Below, in pieces: positions 55,783 to 64,000 of a stretch of DNA of 64,000 nt (position 1 is its first letter; each line of letters starts with the position of its first letter). The position numbers were made by a program, and so were the translations under genes. This DNA is from Pandoraea iniqua (GTDB lineage: Bacteria; Pseudomonadota; Gammaproteobacteria; Burkholderiales; Burkholderiaceae), in the NCBI RefSeq assembly GCF_902459685.1, contig NZ_CABPSF010000002.1:1116001-1180000 (forward strand). Direction: 5' to 3'. A model generated the notes under the pieces. It did no database searches, was not told the DNA's origin, and saw only the letters and a list, made by a program, of their open reading frames with translations.

Positions 55783-58470
55783 ATGTCCGCCGTACCTGAA
55801 GAAGCCCTCAAGATCGTGTCCCCTGCGGACGCCGATCCCCAAGAAACGCAAGAATGGCTGGCCTCGCTCGAAGGCGTGCTGGCTGCGGAGGGCCCGGACC
55901 GTGCCCACTACCTGCTCGAGAAGTTGATTGAATTCGCCCGTATCAACGGCGAACATCTCCCGTTCTCGGCAAACACCCCCTACATCAACACCATCCCCGT
56001 CGACCAGCAAGCCCGTATTCCGGGCGATCAGGAAATCGAGCACAAGATCCGCTCGTACACCCGCTGGAATGCGATCGCGATGGTGCTGCGTGCCGGCAAG
56101 GACACGAACGTCGGCGGCCACATCGCCTCGTTCGCCTCGGCCGCGACGCTGTACGACGTCGGTTTCAACCACTTCTGGCACGCCCCGTCGGACAAGCACG
56201 GCGGCGATCTGGTGTTCGTGCAAGGTCACTCGTCGCCGGGCGTCTACAGCCGCGCGTACCTGCTCGGCCGTCTGGAGATGACCCAGCTCGAGAACTTCCG
56301 TCAGGAAGTGGACGGCGGCGGTCTGTCGTCGTACCCGCACCCGTGGCTGATGCCCGATTTCTGGCAGTTCCCGACGGTGTCGATGGGCCTGGGCCCGATC
56401 ATGGCGATCTATCAGGCTCGCTTCATGAAGTACATCGAGTCGCGCAATATCGTGAAGACCGAAGGCCGCAAGGTCTGGGCCTTCCTCGGCGACGGCGAAA
56501 CGGACGAACCGGAATCGCTGGGCGCGATCGGCATGGCGGGGCGCGAGCGTCTCGACAACCTCGTGTTCGTGATCAACTGCAATTTGCAGCGTCTGGACGG
56601 TCCGGTGCGCGGTAACGGCAAGATCATTCAGGAACTCGAATCGGAATTCCGTGGCGCCGGCTGGAACGTCATCAAGGTCATCTGGGGCAGCCGCTGGGAT
56701 TCGCTGCTCGCCCGCGATCGCAAGGGCCTGCTGATGAAGCGCATGATGGAATGCGTGGACGGCGAGTATCAGACGTACAAGTCGAAGGACGGCGCCTATG
56801 TGCGCGAGAACTTCTTCAACACGCCTGAACTGAAGGCCATGGTGGCCGACTATTCCGACGAAGACATCTGGGCGCTGAATCGCGGCGGTCACGATCCGCA
56901 CAAGATCTACGCGGCCTATCAGTCGGCAACGCAGCACAAGGGTCAACCGACCGTCATCCTGGCCAAGACCATCAAGGGCTATGGCATGGGCGAAGCGGGT
57001 CAGGCCATGAACATCACCCACCAGCAGAAGAAGATGCCGGTGGAGTCGCTCAAGAAATTCCGCGACCAGTTCAAGCTGCCGCTGACCGACGACGAAATTG
57101 CCGACGTGCCGTACGTCAAGTTCGAAGAAGGTTCGAAGGAACTCGAGTACATGCGCGCACGCCGCATGGAACTCGGTGGCTACCTGCCGCAGCGCCGTAC
57201 CAAGGCCGCTTCGCTGCCGGTGCCGGCCCTGACCGCTTTCGACGCACTGCTCAAGGCGACGGCTGAAGGCCGTGAGATTTCGACGACGATGGCGTTCGTG
57301 CGTATTCTCAACGTGCTGCTCAAGGACAAGGCGCTGGGTCAGCGTATCGTGCCGATCGTGCCGGATGAATCGCGTACGTTCGGTATGGAAGGCCTGTTCC
57401 GCCAGATCGGTATCTGGAGTCAGGTCGGCCAACGCTACATCCCGCAGGATCAGGATCAACTGATGTTCTACCGCGAGTCCGAGAGCGGTCAGATCCTTCA
57501 GGAAGGCATCAACGAAGCCGGCGGTATGTGCGACTGGATCGCCGCCGCAACGTCGTACTCGACGCACGGCGAGACGATGATCCCGTTCTACATCTTCTAC
57601 TCGATGTTCGGCTTCCAGCGCATCGGCGATCTGGCCTGGGCCGCTGGCGACATGCGCGCCCGTGGTTTCCTGATCGGCGGTACCGCCGGCCGTACCACGC
57701 TCAACGGTGAAGGCCTGCAACACGAAGACGGTCACTCGCTGCTGTGGGCGTCGTCGATCCCGAATTGCCTGCCGTACGATCCGACGTTCGCCTTCGAACT
57801 CGCCGTGATCGTTCAGGACGGTCTGCGCCGCATGGTGCAGGATCAGGAAGACGTGTACTACTACCTGACGGTGATGAACGAGAACTACGCGCACCCGGCC
57901 ATGCCGGAAGGCGTGGAGCAAGACATCCTGAAGGGGATGTATGCGTTCCGCCGCGGCGTGGACAACAGCAAGGCACCGCGCGTGCAACTGCTGGGTTCGG
58001 GCACGATCTTCAATGAAGTGATTGCTGCGGCCGAGATGCTCAAGAACGACTGGGGCGTCGAATCGGATCTGTGGAGCTGCCCGAGCTTCACCGAGCTGTC
58101 GCGCGAAGGCAATGACGTGGCACGCTACAATCTTCTGCACCCGACCGAGACGCCGCGCCTGTCGCACGTCGAGAAGTGCCTGAACGACACGCGTGGTCCG
58201 GTCATCGCATCGACCGACTACATCCGTACGTATGCGGATCAGATTCGTCCGTTCGTGCGCGGTCGTTACGTGGTGCTCGGTACTGACGGCTATGGCCGCT
58301 CGGATACGCGTGAGAAGCTGCGTCACTTCTTCGAGGTGGATCGTAACTGGGTGACGGTCGCTGCGCTCAAGGCGCTGGCCGACGAAGGCACGCTGCCGGC
58401 AAGCAAGGTTGCCGAAGCGATTGCCAAGTACAACCTGAATCCGAATAAACCCAACCCGATGACCGTCTAA
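55783..58470 (+). CDS. aceE: Pyruvate dehydrogenase E1 component (homodimeric)
   Basis: The 895-residue ThDP enzyme has the cofactor motif GDGETDEPES...NLVFVINCN (about 236-270) and the expected length for AceE. Conserved blocks include SSPGVYSRAYLLGRL and VPIVPDESRTFGMEGLFRQIG. It decarboxylates pyruvate and acetylates the E2 lipoyl group. AAGGAG precedes the ATG. It is first in the operon aceE-aceF-BPH-lpdA. Confidence 0.98.
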   Translation: MSAVPEEALKIVSPADADPQETQEWLASLEGVLAAEGPDRAHYLLEKLIEFARINGEHLPFSANTPYINTIPVDQQARIPGDQEIEHKIRSYTRWNAIAMVLRAGKDTNVGGHIASFASAATLYDVGFNHFWHAPSDKHGGDLVFVQGHSSPGVYSRAYLLGRLEMTQLENFRQEVDGGGLSSYPHPWLMPDFWQFPTVSMGLGPIMAIYQARFMKYIESRNIVKTEGRKVWAFLGDGETDEPESLGAIGMAGRERLDNLVFVINCNLQRLDGPVRGNGKIIQELESEFRGAGWNVIKVIWGSRWDSLLARDRKGLLMKRMMECVDGEYQTYKSKDGAYVRENFFNTPELKAMVADYSDEDIWALNRGGHDPHKIYAAYQSATQHKGQPTVILAKTIKGYGMGEAGQAMNITHQQKKMPVESLKKFRDQFKLPLTDDEIADVPYVKFEEGSKELEYMRARRMELGGYLPQRRTKAASLPVPALTAFDALLKATAEGREISTTMAFVRILNVLLKDKALGQRIVPIVPDESRTFGMEGLFRQIGIWSQVGQRYIPQDQDQLMFYRESESGQILQEGINEAGGMCDWIAAATSYSTHGETMIPFYIFYSMFGFQRIGDLAWAAGDMRARGFLIGGTAGRTTLNGEGLQHEDGHSLLWASSIPNCLPYDPTFAFELAVIVQDGLRRMVQDQEDVYYYLTVMNENYAHPAMPEGVEQDILKGMYAFRRGVDNSKAPRVQLLGSGTIFNEVIAAAEMLKNDWGVESDLWSCPSFTELSREGNDVARYNLLHPTETPRLSHVEKCLNDTRGPVIASTDYIRTYADQIRPFVRGRYVVLGTDGYGRSDTREKLRHFFEVDRNWVTVAALKALADEGTLPASKVAEAIAKYNLNPNKPNPMTV

Positions 58471-58567
58471 AGGCCGCTTCGCGCGGCAGAAGTGTCCGCC
58501 AGCCGCCCCCCAGCGGCAGGCGGACGCGCGCCGCACGACAAGCGCAGCCTCGAGGAGACTGTGGAAA

Positions 58568-60256
58568 ATGAGTCAAGTGATCGAAGTGAAAGTCCCGGAC
58601 ATCGGTGACTTCAAGGACTTGCCCGTGATCGAAGTACTGGTCAAGGCGGGTGACAAGATCGACGCCGAGCAGGCGCTGATCACCCTGGAGTCGGACAAGG
58701 CCACGATGGATGTGCCGAGCCCGGTTGCCGGTGTTATCAAGGCACTGAGCCTGAAGGTTGGCGATGAAGTGTCGGAAGGTTCGCTGATCCTGACGCTCGA
58801 GACCGTCAACGGTTCGGGCGCACAAACCAATGGCGCTGCTGCACCGGCCGCCGCGCCTGCCGCGGCACCGCAAGCCGCTGCACCTGCACCTGCTGCTCCG
58901 GCGGCGGCACCCGCAGCACCGGCCGCGCCGGCTGCCGCTGGCGGCACGAGCAAGATCGACGTGAAGGTGCCGGATATCGGCGGCTACGACGACGTGCCCG
59001 TGATCGAAGTGCTGGTCAAGGTGGGCGACACTGTGACGGCCGAGCAATCGCTGGTCACGCTGGAATCGGACAAGGCGTCGATGGACGTGCCGAGCCCGGC
59101 CGCTGGTGTGGTCAAGGAAATCAAGGTCAACGTCGGCGACAAGGTCTCCGAAGGTTCGCTGATCGTGGTGCTCGAAGGTGCCGCTGCGGCACCGGCCAAG
59201 GCGGCGGCTGCTGCCCCGGCACCCGCGCCGCAAGCCGCGGCACCTGCTGCGGCACCGGCACCTGCACCGGCGGCCCCGGCACCCGCCCCGGCGGCTGCCG
59301 CAGCCCCGGCGCCCCAATCGGGAAGCCAGCCGATCAGCCATGCCAGCCCGTCGGTGCGCAAATTTGCGCGCGAGCTGGGCGTGGAAGTCACGCAGGTCAA
59401 GGGCACTGGTCCGAAGGGCCGCGTGACCGTCGACGACGTGCGCAACTTCATCAAGAGTGCATTGGCCGGCGGTAATCGTCCGGCGGCTGCGGGCGGCGCG
59501 CCCGCAGGCGGTGGCGAGCTGAACCTGCTGCCGTGGCCGAAGATCGACTTCTCGAAGTTCGGTCCGGTCGAGCCGAAGGCGCTCTCGCGCATCAAGAAGA
59601 TTTCGGGTGCGAACCTGCATCGCAACTGGGTCATGATTCCGCACGTCACGAACAATGACGAAGCGGACATCACCGAACTCGAAGCCTTCCGCGTGCAATT
59701 GAACAAGGAAAACGAGAAGGCTGGCGTCAAGGTCACGATGCTGGCGTTCGTCATCAAGGCCGTTGTGATGGCCCTGAAGAAATTCCCGACGTTCAACGCA
59801 AGCCTCGACGGCGACAACCTCGTCTTCAAGCAGTACTTCCACGTGGGCTTCGCTGCCGACACCCCGAACGGTCTGGTCGTGCCGGTTGTGCGCGACGCGG
59901 ACAAGAAGGGCGTGTTCGAAATCGCTCGCGAGACGTCGGACCTGGCCAAGCTCGCCCGCGAAGGCAAGCTCAAGCCGGATCAGATGCAAGGCGGTTGCTT
60001 CTCGATCTCGTCGCTCGGCGGGATTGGCGGCACCACGTTCACGCCGATCATCAATGCGCCTGAAGTGGCCATTCTGGGTCTGTCGCGTTCGTATCAGAAG
60101 CCGGTGTGGGATGAGCGCAAGCAACAGTTCCTGCCGCAACTGACGCTGCCGTTGTCGTTGTCCTACGATCACCGCGTGATCGACGGCGCGGAAGCGGCTC
60201 GCTTCAACGCTTACCTGGGCCAACTGTTGGCGGACTTCCGTCGCGCAATGCTGTAA
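58568..60256 (+). CDS. aceF: Dihydrolipoyllysine acetyltransferase (E2)
   Basis: The 562-residue protein has two lipoyl domains (lysine in LESDKATMDVPS, Lys44, and in LESDKASMDVPS), each followed by a flexible Ala/Pro linker. A peripheral-subunit binding domain follows (SPSVRKFARELGVEVTQVKGTGPKGRVTVDDV), then the catalytic core with DHRVIDG. It forms the core of the PDH complex. Confidence 0.97.
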   Translation: MSQVIEVKVPDIGDFKDLPVIEVLVKAGDKIDAEQALITLESDKATMDVPSPVAGVIKALSLKVGDEVSEGSLILTLETVNGSGAQTNGAAAPAAAPAAAPQAAAPAPAAPAAAPAAPAAPAAAGGTSKIDVKVPDIGGYDDVPVIEVLVKVGDTVTAEQSLVTLESDKASMDVPSPAAGVVKEIKVNVGDKVSEGSLIVVLEGAAAAPAKAAAAAPAPAPQAAAPAAAPAPAPAAPAPAPAAAAAPAPQSGSQPISHASPSVRKFARELGVEVTQVKGTGPKGRVTVDDVRNFIKSALAGGNRPAAAGGAPAGGGELNLLPWPKIDFSKFGPVEPKALSRIKKISGANLHRNWVMIPHVTNNDEADITELEAFRVQLNKENEKAGVKVTMLAFVIKAVVMALKKFPTFNASLDGDNLVFKQYFHVGFAADTPNGLVVPVVRDADKKGVFEIARETSDLAKLAREGKLKPDQMQGGCFSISSLGGIGGTTFTPIINAPEVAILGLSRSYQKPVWDERKQQFLPQLTLPLSLSYDHRVIDGAEAARFNAYLGQLLADFRRAML

Positions 60257-60351
60257 TGGCCTGTGCTGCCGGCCCACGCGTAAGCGCAGGCCGGCAGCCG
60301 GTACCGGCCATTGCAGGCGCAAGCTTCGGCATCTGGACGAGGAGGGGCACC

Positions 60352-60957
60352 ATGACCACCGTGGTAGTCGTCAGGAAGGCGGGTGAAATCGCGATTGCCG
60401 CCGATTCACTCGTGACGTTCGGCGACACGCGACTTTCGCAGTCGTACGAGGAAAACCGCAAGGTGTTTCTCGTGGGCGACTCGTATATCGGGCTTGCCGG
60501 TACTACGGCGCATTTCCCGGTCATGCGTGCCATTCTCTCGGGCATGAGCGACGAGTGCCGTCTGCACTCGCGCGATGAAGTGTTCCGCACGTTCTGCCGC
60601 GTCCATCAGAAGCTCAAGGAAGAGTATTTCCTCAATACGAAGGAGGAAGAAGACGATCCGTACGAGTCGTCGCAGATCACTTGTGTGATTGCGAATCCGA
60701 CTGGTATCTACGGCGTTTATTCCTACCGGGAAGTGTTTGTTTTCGATCGGTTCTGGGGCATCGGCTCGGGACGCAACTATGCGCTCGGTGCCATGTACGC
60801 CCTCTACGATCAGGATCTGAGCGCAAGCGCCATCGCCGAGGCCGGCGTCAAGGCGGGCGCGGAATTCGACAAGAGTTCTGCTGGCCCGTTTCAGGTGCAC
60901 ACGTTTCCGATCGATACCACCATCAAGTCATATATGCGACAGGGAGACCCCGCATGA
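60352..60957 (+). CDS. Betaproteobacterial proteasome homologue (BPH-like, HslV-related)
   Basis: The 201-residue protein begins MTTVVVVRKAGEIAIAADSLVTFGDT. After loss of Met the N-terminal Thr1 and Asp17 match the Ntn-hydrolase catalytic pattern of HslV and 20S beta subunits, and a Lys follows in ENRKVFLV. GLAGTTAHFPVM parallels the HslV GFAGGTAD segment. Unlike hslV it has no adjacent hslU ATPase. BPH is the known betaproteobacterial family of this kind, forming double-ring particles. The GAGGAGGGG ribosome site fixes the start. It sits between aceF and lpdA with a 4-nt overlap to lpdA, so it is surely cotranscribed with pdh. Its substrate is unknown. Automatic pipelines may mislabel it. 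Confidence 0.78.
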   Translation: MTTVVVVRKAGEIAIAADSLVTFGDTRLSQSYEENRKVFLVGDSYIGLAGTTAHFPVMRAILSGMSDECRLHSRDEVFRTFCRVHQKLKEEYFLNTKEEEDDPYESSQITCVIANPTGIYGVYSYREVFVFDRFWGIGSGRNYALGAMYALYDQDLSASAIAEAGVKAGAEFDKSSAGPFQVHTFPIDTTIKSYMRQGDPA

Positions 60958-62738
60958 GTCTCATTGAAGTCAAGGTGCCGGATATCGGCGCAGAGGGCGT
61001 GGATGTCATCGAAGTGATGATCAAGCCCGGCGACAAGATCGCCAAGGATGCTTCACTCATCACGCTGGAGTCCGACAAGGCCTCCATGGAAGTGCCCTCG
61101 GAAGTGTCGGGCACGGTCAAGGAAGTGAAGATCAAGGTGGGCGACAAGGCGAGCCAAGGCACGGTGATCGCCATCATCGAAGCCGAAGATGCAGGTGCCG
61201 CGAAAGCCGCTGCACCGGCAGCCCCGGCCGCCGCACCTGCCAAGGCTGCCCCGGCAGCAGCACCGGCCGCGCCGGCAGCGCCCGCTGCACCGGCACCGGC
61301 CGCCGCTACGCATAGCGGCGGCGCCGACACCGAGTGCGAAGTGGTCGTGCTGGGCGCAGGCCCCGGCGGCTACTCGGCAGCGTTCCGCTCGGCCGATCTG
61401 GGCCGCAAGACCGTGCTGATCGAGCGTTACGCAACGCTCGGCGGCGTGTGCCTGAACGTGGGCTGCATCCCGTCGAAGGCACTGCTGCACACGGCCGCTG
61501 TCCTCGAAGAGGCGCAGTCGCTGGGTCACCACGGCATTTCGTTCGCCAAGCCGGAAGTCGATCTCGACAAGCTGCGTGCGTACAAGGACAGCGTGGTCGG
61601 CAAGCTGACCGGCGGTCTGGCCGGCATGGCCAAGATGCGCAAGGTCGAAGTGCTGCACGGTGTGGGCACGTTCCTTGACCCGAACCATGTCGAAGTAGTC
61701 GCCGCTGACGGCAGCAAGCGCGTGGTGAAGTTCGCTCAAGCGATCATCGCTGCCGGCTCGCAAGCCGTGAAGCTGCCGTTCCTGCCGGAAGATCCGCGCA
61801 TCGTCGACTCGACCGGTGCGCTCGAGCTGCGCCAGTTGCCGAAGAAGATGCTGGTCATCGGCGGCGGCATCATCGGGCTGGAAATGGCCACGGTGTACAG
61901 CGCACTCGGCACCGAAATCGATGTCGTCGAAATGCTCGACGGCCTGATGCAAGGCGCCGACCGCGATCTGGTCAAGGTCTGGGAAAAGATGAACGCGAAG
62001 CGCTTCGGCCGCGTCATGCTCAAGACCAAGACGGTGGGTGCGGAAGCCAAGGCTGACGGGATTTACGTCAAGTTCGAAGGCGAGGCCGCACCGGCCGAAC
62101 CGCAGCGTTACGACCTCGTGCTGGTGGCCGTCGGCCGCAGCCCGAACGGCAAGAAGATCGGTGCCGAAAAGGCCGGCGTGTCGGTGGGCGATCGCGGCTT
62201 CATTTCGGTCGACAAGCAGATGCGCACGAATGTGCCGAACATCTTCGCGATCGGCGACATCGTCGGTCAGCCGATGCTCGCGCATAAGGCCGTGCACGAA
62301 GCGCACGTTGCCGCCGAAGCCGCCGCAGGCGAGAAGGCTTACTTCGACGCCATTCAAATTCCGTCGGTGGCCTACACCGATCCGGAAGTGGCATGGGCCG
62401 GCAAGACCGAAGACCAACTGAAGGCGGAAGGCGTGAAGTACGGCAAGGCCGTGTTCCCGTGGGCCGCTTCGGGCCGTGCGATTGCCAACGGTCGCGATGA
62501 AGGCTTCACCAAGGTGCTGTTCGACGAAGAAACGCACCGCATCGTGGGTGGCGCGATCGTCGGGACGCACGCGGGCGACCTGATCGGCGAACTCTGTCTG
62601 GCAGTGGAGATGGGCGCTGACGCGGTGGATATCGGTAAGACGATTCACCCGCACCCGACGCTGTCGGAGTCGGTCGGTATGGCAGCAGAGATCTACGAAG
62701 GTGTCTGCACCGACGTGCCGCCGCCGCGCAAGAAGTAA
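60954..62738 (+). CDS. lpdA: Dihydrolipoamide dehydrogenase with N-terminal lipoyl domain (E3)
   Basis: The 594-residue protein has residues 1-80 as a lipoyl domain (Lys42 in LESDKASME) and an Ala/Pro linker. A flavoprotein disulfide reductase follows with FAD motif VVVLGAGPGGYSAAF, redox disulfide Cys166/Cys171 (CLNVGCIPSK), NAD motif VIGGGIIGLEMA and a C-terminal dimer domain (HPHPTLSES). It reoxidises E2 dihydrolipoyl groups. The start overlaps the BPH stop (ATGA). Confidence 0.97.
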   Translation: MSLIEVKVPDIGAEGVDVIEVMIKPGDKIAKDASLITLESDKASMEVPSEVSGTVKEVKIKVGDKASQGTVIAIIEAEDAGAAKAAAPAAPAAAPAKAAPAAAPAAPAAPAAPAPAAATHSGGADTECEVVVLGAGPGGYSAAFRSADLGRKTVLIERYATLGGVCLNVGCIPSKALLHTAAVLEEAQSLGHHGISFAKPEVDLDKLRAYKDSVVGKLTGGLAGMAKMRKVEVLHGVGTFLDPNHVEVVAADGSKRVVKFAQAIIAAGSQAVKLPFLPEDPRIVDSTGALELRQLPKKMLVIGGGIIGLEMATVYSALGTEIDVVEMLDGLMQGADRDLVKVWEKMNAKRFGRVMLKTKTVGAEAKADGIYVKFEGEAAPAEPQRYDLVLVAVGRSPNGKKIGAEKAGVSVGDRGFISVDKQMRTNVPNIFAIGDIVGQPMLAHKAVHEAHVAAEAAAGEKAYFDAIQIPSVAYTDPEVAWAGKTEDQLKAEGVKYGKAVFPWAASGRAIANGRDEGFTKVLFDEETHRIVGGAIVGTHAGDLIGELCLAVEMGADAVDIGKTIHPHPTLSESVGMAAEIYEGVCTDVPPPRKK

Positions 62739-62770
62739 GTGAGTCGGTCACCGGCTTGAATGCCGGGCCG

Positions 62771-62811
62771 AAAAAAACCGCCACGCCTCTTCGGAGGGTG
62801 GCGGTTTTTTC
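62771..62811 (+). terminator. Terminator of the pdh operon
   Basis: AACCGCCACgCCTC / GAGGGTGGCGGTT with a TTCG loop is followed by TTTTTT and preceded by an A run. Confidence 0.92.
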
Positions 62812-62823
62812 ATTCCGGGCGCC

Positions 62824-62856
62824 GCAAAAAGAAAACCCGGCACGGGGCCGGGTTCG
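62824..62856 (-). terminator. Terminator of the phasin gene
   Basis: On the minus strand AACCCGGC/GCCGGGTT with a 5-nt loop is followed by TTCTTTTT, about 110 bases past the phasin stop. Confidence 0.75.
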
Positions 62857-62963
62857 AAAGGTACCTGCGGTACCGAGGAGACAACTTGCGTCGCGGCGTC
62901 AGATGGGACTGCCGCGATCAATTCTCAAACGTCCCTCGTGCTACACAGACAGGACGCAGACGA

Positions 62964-63527
62964 TTACTTCTTGGCAGCGGTCGCGGCGCGCGAGGCTTGA
63001 GCAGCAGCCTTCGTGGCAACATTGGTCGCGGCAGCAAAGTTCGTTTCGGCGATTTCAACGGCTTGCTTGGTTGCCTTCTGCACGCTGTCGAATGCGCTGT
63101 TGGCAGCGGACAGGGCCGACTTGGCGAGTGCAACTGCCGATTCCGAACCGGCCGGTGCGTTCTTGGCCAGGTTGTCGAACAGCGATTGCACATTCTGCGA
63201 GCTTTCCGCCAGTTGGGCTTCGGCCACCTTGGTCACTTCGGCTTGCGTCGACGAAGCGATTTCATACAGGTGACGGCCGTAAGCGAGTGCCTTTTCGGCA
63301 GCCGGCTGAACGAGGTTGGCTTGCAGAGCGAGCAGTTCCTGCGCGTCCTTCACAGCGAAAGCCTTTTGCGCGGTCGAAGCGGATTCTGCTAGCGATGCCT
63401 TCACGGCCTGCAGGTTCAGTTCGACGAGCTTTTCAACGCCTTCAAAGGCTTTGTTGGTCAGGCCAAACAGGGTTTCGAGGTTGGCCTTGTGGGCGGCAGC
63501 GAGTTGCTCGGGGGTCAGAAACGACAT
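62964..63527 (-). CDS. phaP: Phasin (PHA granule-associated protein)
   Basis: The 187-residue Ala/Gln-rich helical protein fits the phasin family: [40 protein letters not shown] at the N-terminus, then long amphipathic helices and a Lys-ending tail. It coats polyhydroxyalkanoate granules and limits their size. AGGAG precedes the ATG. The promoter region carries two PhaR-like operators (63645-63660 and 63702-63717), matching repression by PhaR in related species. Confidence 0.93.
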   Translation of the reverse strand: MSFLTPEQLAAAHKANLETLFGLTNKAFEGVEKLVELNLQAVKASLAESASTAQKAFAVKDAQELLALQANLVQPAAEKALAYGRHLYEIASSTQAEVTKVAEAQLAESSQNVQSLFDNLAKNAPAGSESAVALAKSALSAANSAFDSVQKATKQAVEIAETNFAAATNVATKAAAQASRAATAAKK

Positions 63528-63644
63528 GGCGTTCTCCTATGGTGTCATACACAACGTATCGACCCACTCCGTGTTCGCTTTGTTGGTTCTCACCTTATTT
63601 CGGTGAAAACACGGTTGGGGCCTTCTCAAGTGGTGCAATGTTCT

Positions 63645-63660
63645 TTGTTGCATCGCACAA
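63645..63660 (-). promoter_or_regulatory. PhaR-like operator 1 (at the phasin start of transcription)
   Basis: Read on the minus strand this is TTGTGCGATGCAACAA. It covers the predicted transcription start (about 63659), a position suited to repression. Confidence 0.55.
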
Positions 63661-63665
63661 TTGCA

Positions 63666-63693
63666 AGTTTAGAGATATTTTTGTCGCTGTCAA
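63666..63693 (-). promoter_or_regulatory. Sigma-70 promoter of the phasin gene
   Basis: A perfect TTGACA -35 (63693-63688) and TAAACT -10 (63671-63666) have a 16-bp spacer on the minus strand. Confidence 0.75.
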
Positions 63694-63701
63694 GTCTTTT
63701 T

Positions 63702-63717
63702 TTGTGCGGCGCAACAA
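63702..63717 (+). promoter_or_regulatory. PhaR-like operator 2 (upstream of the phasin -35)
   Basis: TTGTGCGGCGCAACAA matches operator 1 at 14 of 16 bases in inverted orientation, 8 bp upstream of the -35. Confidence 0.55.
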
Positions 63718-63883
63718 TTCAACAAAAGCTTACTAAATCAACCGCTTGGGTGGCGCATGACAGTCGCGTGACACCGCGCTGCGGCGAATTGTGACACCCC
63801 CTTGGAAAGCCTTGATTGGTGCGGCTTTGCACCGATTGGGGGCGCGGCGAACCCGGCGCGGCGATGGTACTATCGTCGGGTTC

Positions 63884-63963
63884 CGGCACTGGCGGAGCGG
63901 TCACTCGCGGCAAAAATCCGAAGGGTTTTTCTAATCGGCGGCGGGTACCGAGCGCCAGTGCCG
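63884..63963 (+). repeat. Inverted repeat with 58-base interior
   Basis: CGGCACTGGCG (63884-63894) pairs perfectly with CGCCAGTGCCG (63953-63963), starting about 10 bases after a TACTAT -10-like box. It could be a structured leader or small RNA. Confidence 0.5.
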
Positions 63964-64000
63964 ATGTCGTTCAACGCCTTTTGCGTGCCGCGTCTGCCGG

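Larger units (their letters stand above)
63528..64000. other. Phasin promoter region and unassigned right edge
   Basis: The left half holds the phasin promoter and operators. The right part has a GGTGC/GCACC hairpin near 63819-63834, a TACTAT -10-like box (63868-63873), an 80-base inverted repeat (63884-63963), and an ATG at 63964 that could start a gene cut by the window edge (frame begins MSFNAFCVPRLP). Nothing more can be supported. Confidence 0.45.

Noticed and set aside
55747-58536. Very long open frames on the strand opposite aceE, and likewise opposite ispG/rodZ (33031-35583), purA (45957-48083) and aceF (58367-60322)
   Set aside because: They mirror well-conserved genes in GC-rich DNA, have Arg/His-rich compositions, no ribosome sites and no recognisable family; they are artefacts of codon bias.
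60352-60957. Annotation of the pdh-operon gene as HslV itself
   Set aside because: Divergence from HslV, lack of hslU and presence in a betaproteobacterium fit the BPH family better.

Overview
The window reads as a chromosomal segment of a betaproteobacterium of the order Burkholderiales (Burkholderiaceae-like). The genus Pandoraea would fit, but I cannot prove it from sequence alone. The reasons are high GC, gene blocks typical of that order (trxA-rho; ffs-dnaX-ybaB-recR; surE-pcm-nlpD-rpoS; ispG-hisS-yfgM-bamB-der-hfq-hflX-hflK-hflC-hisZ-purA), a pyruvate dehydrogenase operon whose Lpd carries its own lipoyl domain, a phasin, and a beta-proteobacterial proteasome homologue. No rRNA, tRNA, insertion sequence, phage or CRISPR array was seen.

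Layout. Positions 1-1.9 kb hold the 5' end of a patatin-like lipoprotein gene and an orphan ferric-iron binding protein under a good Fur box. Positions 2-8.7 kb hold a TPR protein, rho, trxA, 4.5S RNA, dnaX, ybaB and recR. Positions 8.9-19.1 kb form the accessory highlight. It has a sigma-54 enhancer-binding regulator, a near-perfect sigma-54 promoter, and a run of secreted proteins that I read as a variant Fap functional-amyloid system: an extra N-terminal pair, a FapB-like and a FapC-like repeat protein, a FapD-like C39 peptidase, a FapE-like protein and a FapF-like coiled-coil beta-barrel. A paralogue of the first secreted protein follows on the opposite strand, then a LuxR-type regulator with a degenerate receiver.

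Positions 19.3-23.7 kb hold a CaiB/BaiF CoA-transferase next to a complete nitrate/sulfonate-type ABC importer. Positions 23.7-30.1 kb hold surE-pcm-nlpD-rpoS, a PolB-type exonuclease and rlmD. Positions 30.2-47.9 kb are housekeeping: a BI-1 family membrane protein, ndk, rlmN, rodZ, ispG, hisS, yfgM, bamB, der, hfq, hflX, hflK, hflC, a DUF2065 protein, hisZ, purA and a phosphoribosyltransferase. Positions 48.2-52.1 kb hold a DUF4189-like secreted protein, prlC and folD. Positions 52.3-55.4 kb hold a FixL/FixJ-like two-component pair divergent from the pyruvate dehydrogenase operon (55.8-62.7 kb: aceE, aceF, a BPH-like proteasome homologue, lpdA). The window ends with a phasin gene under two inverted PhaR-like operators and an unassigned structured stretch.

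How the genes work together. The bEBP gene, the sigma-54 promoter and the amyloid genes form one plausible regulon for building extracellular fibres: two subunits with short Asn/Gln/Gly repeats, a periplasmic protease, an accessory protein and an outer-membrane exporter. A terminator follows the major subunit gene, and a separate regulatory region precedes the exporter gene, so stoichiometry appears to be tuned. The least explained items are the two LWDE-motif secreted paralogues flanking the amyloid genes, the Gly-rich protein after the first of them, the palindrome/tandem-repeat region before the fapF-like gene, and the proteasome homologue inside the pdh operon.
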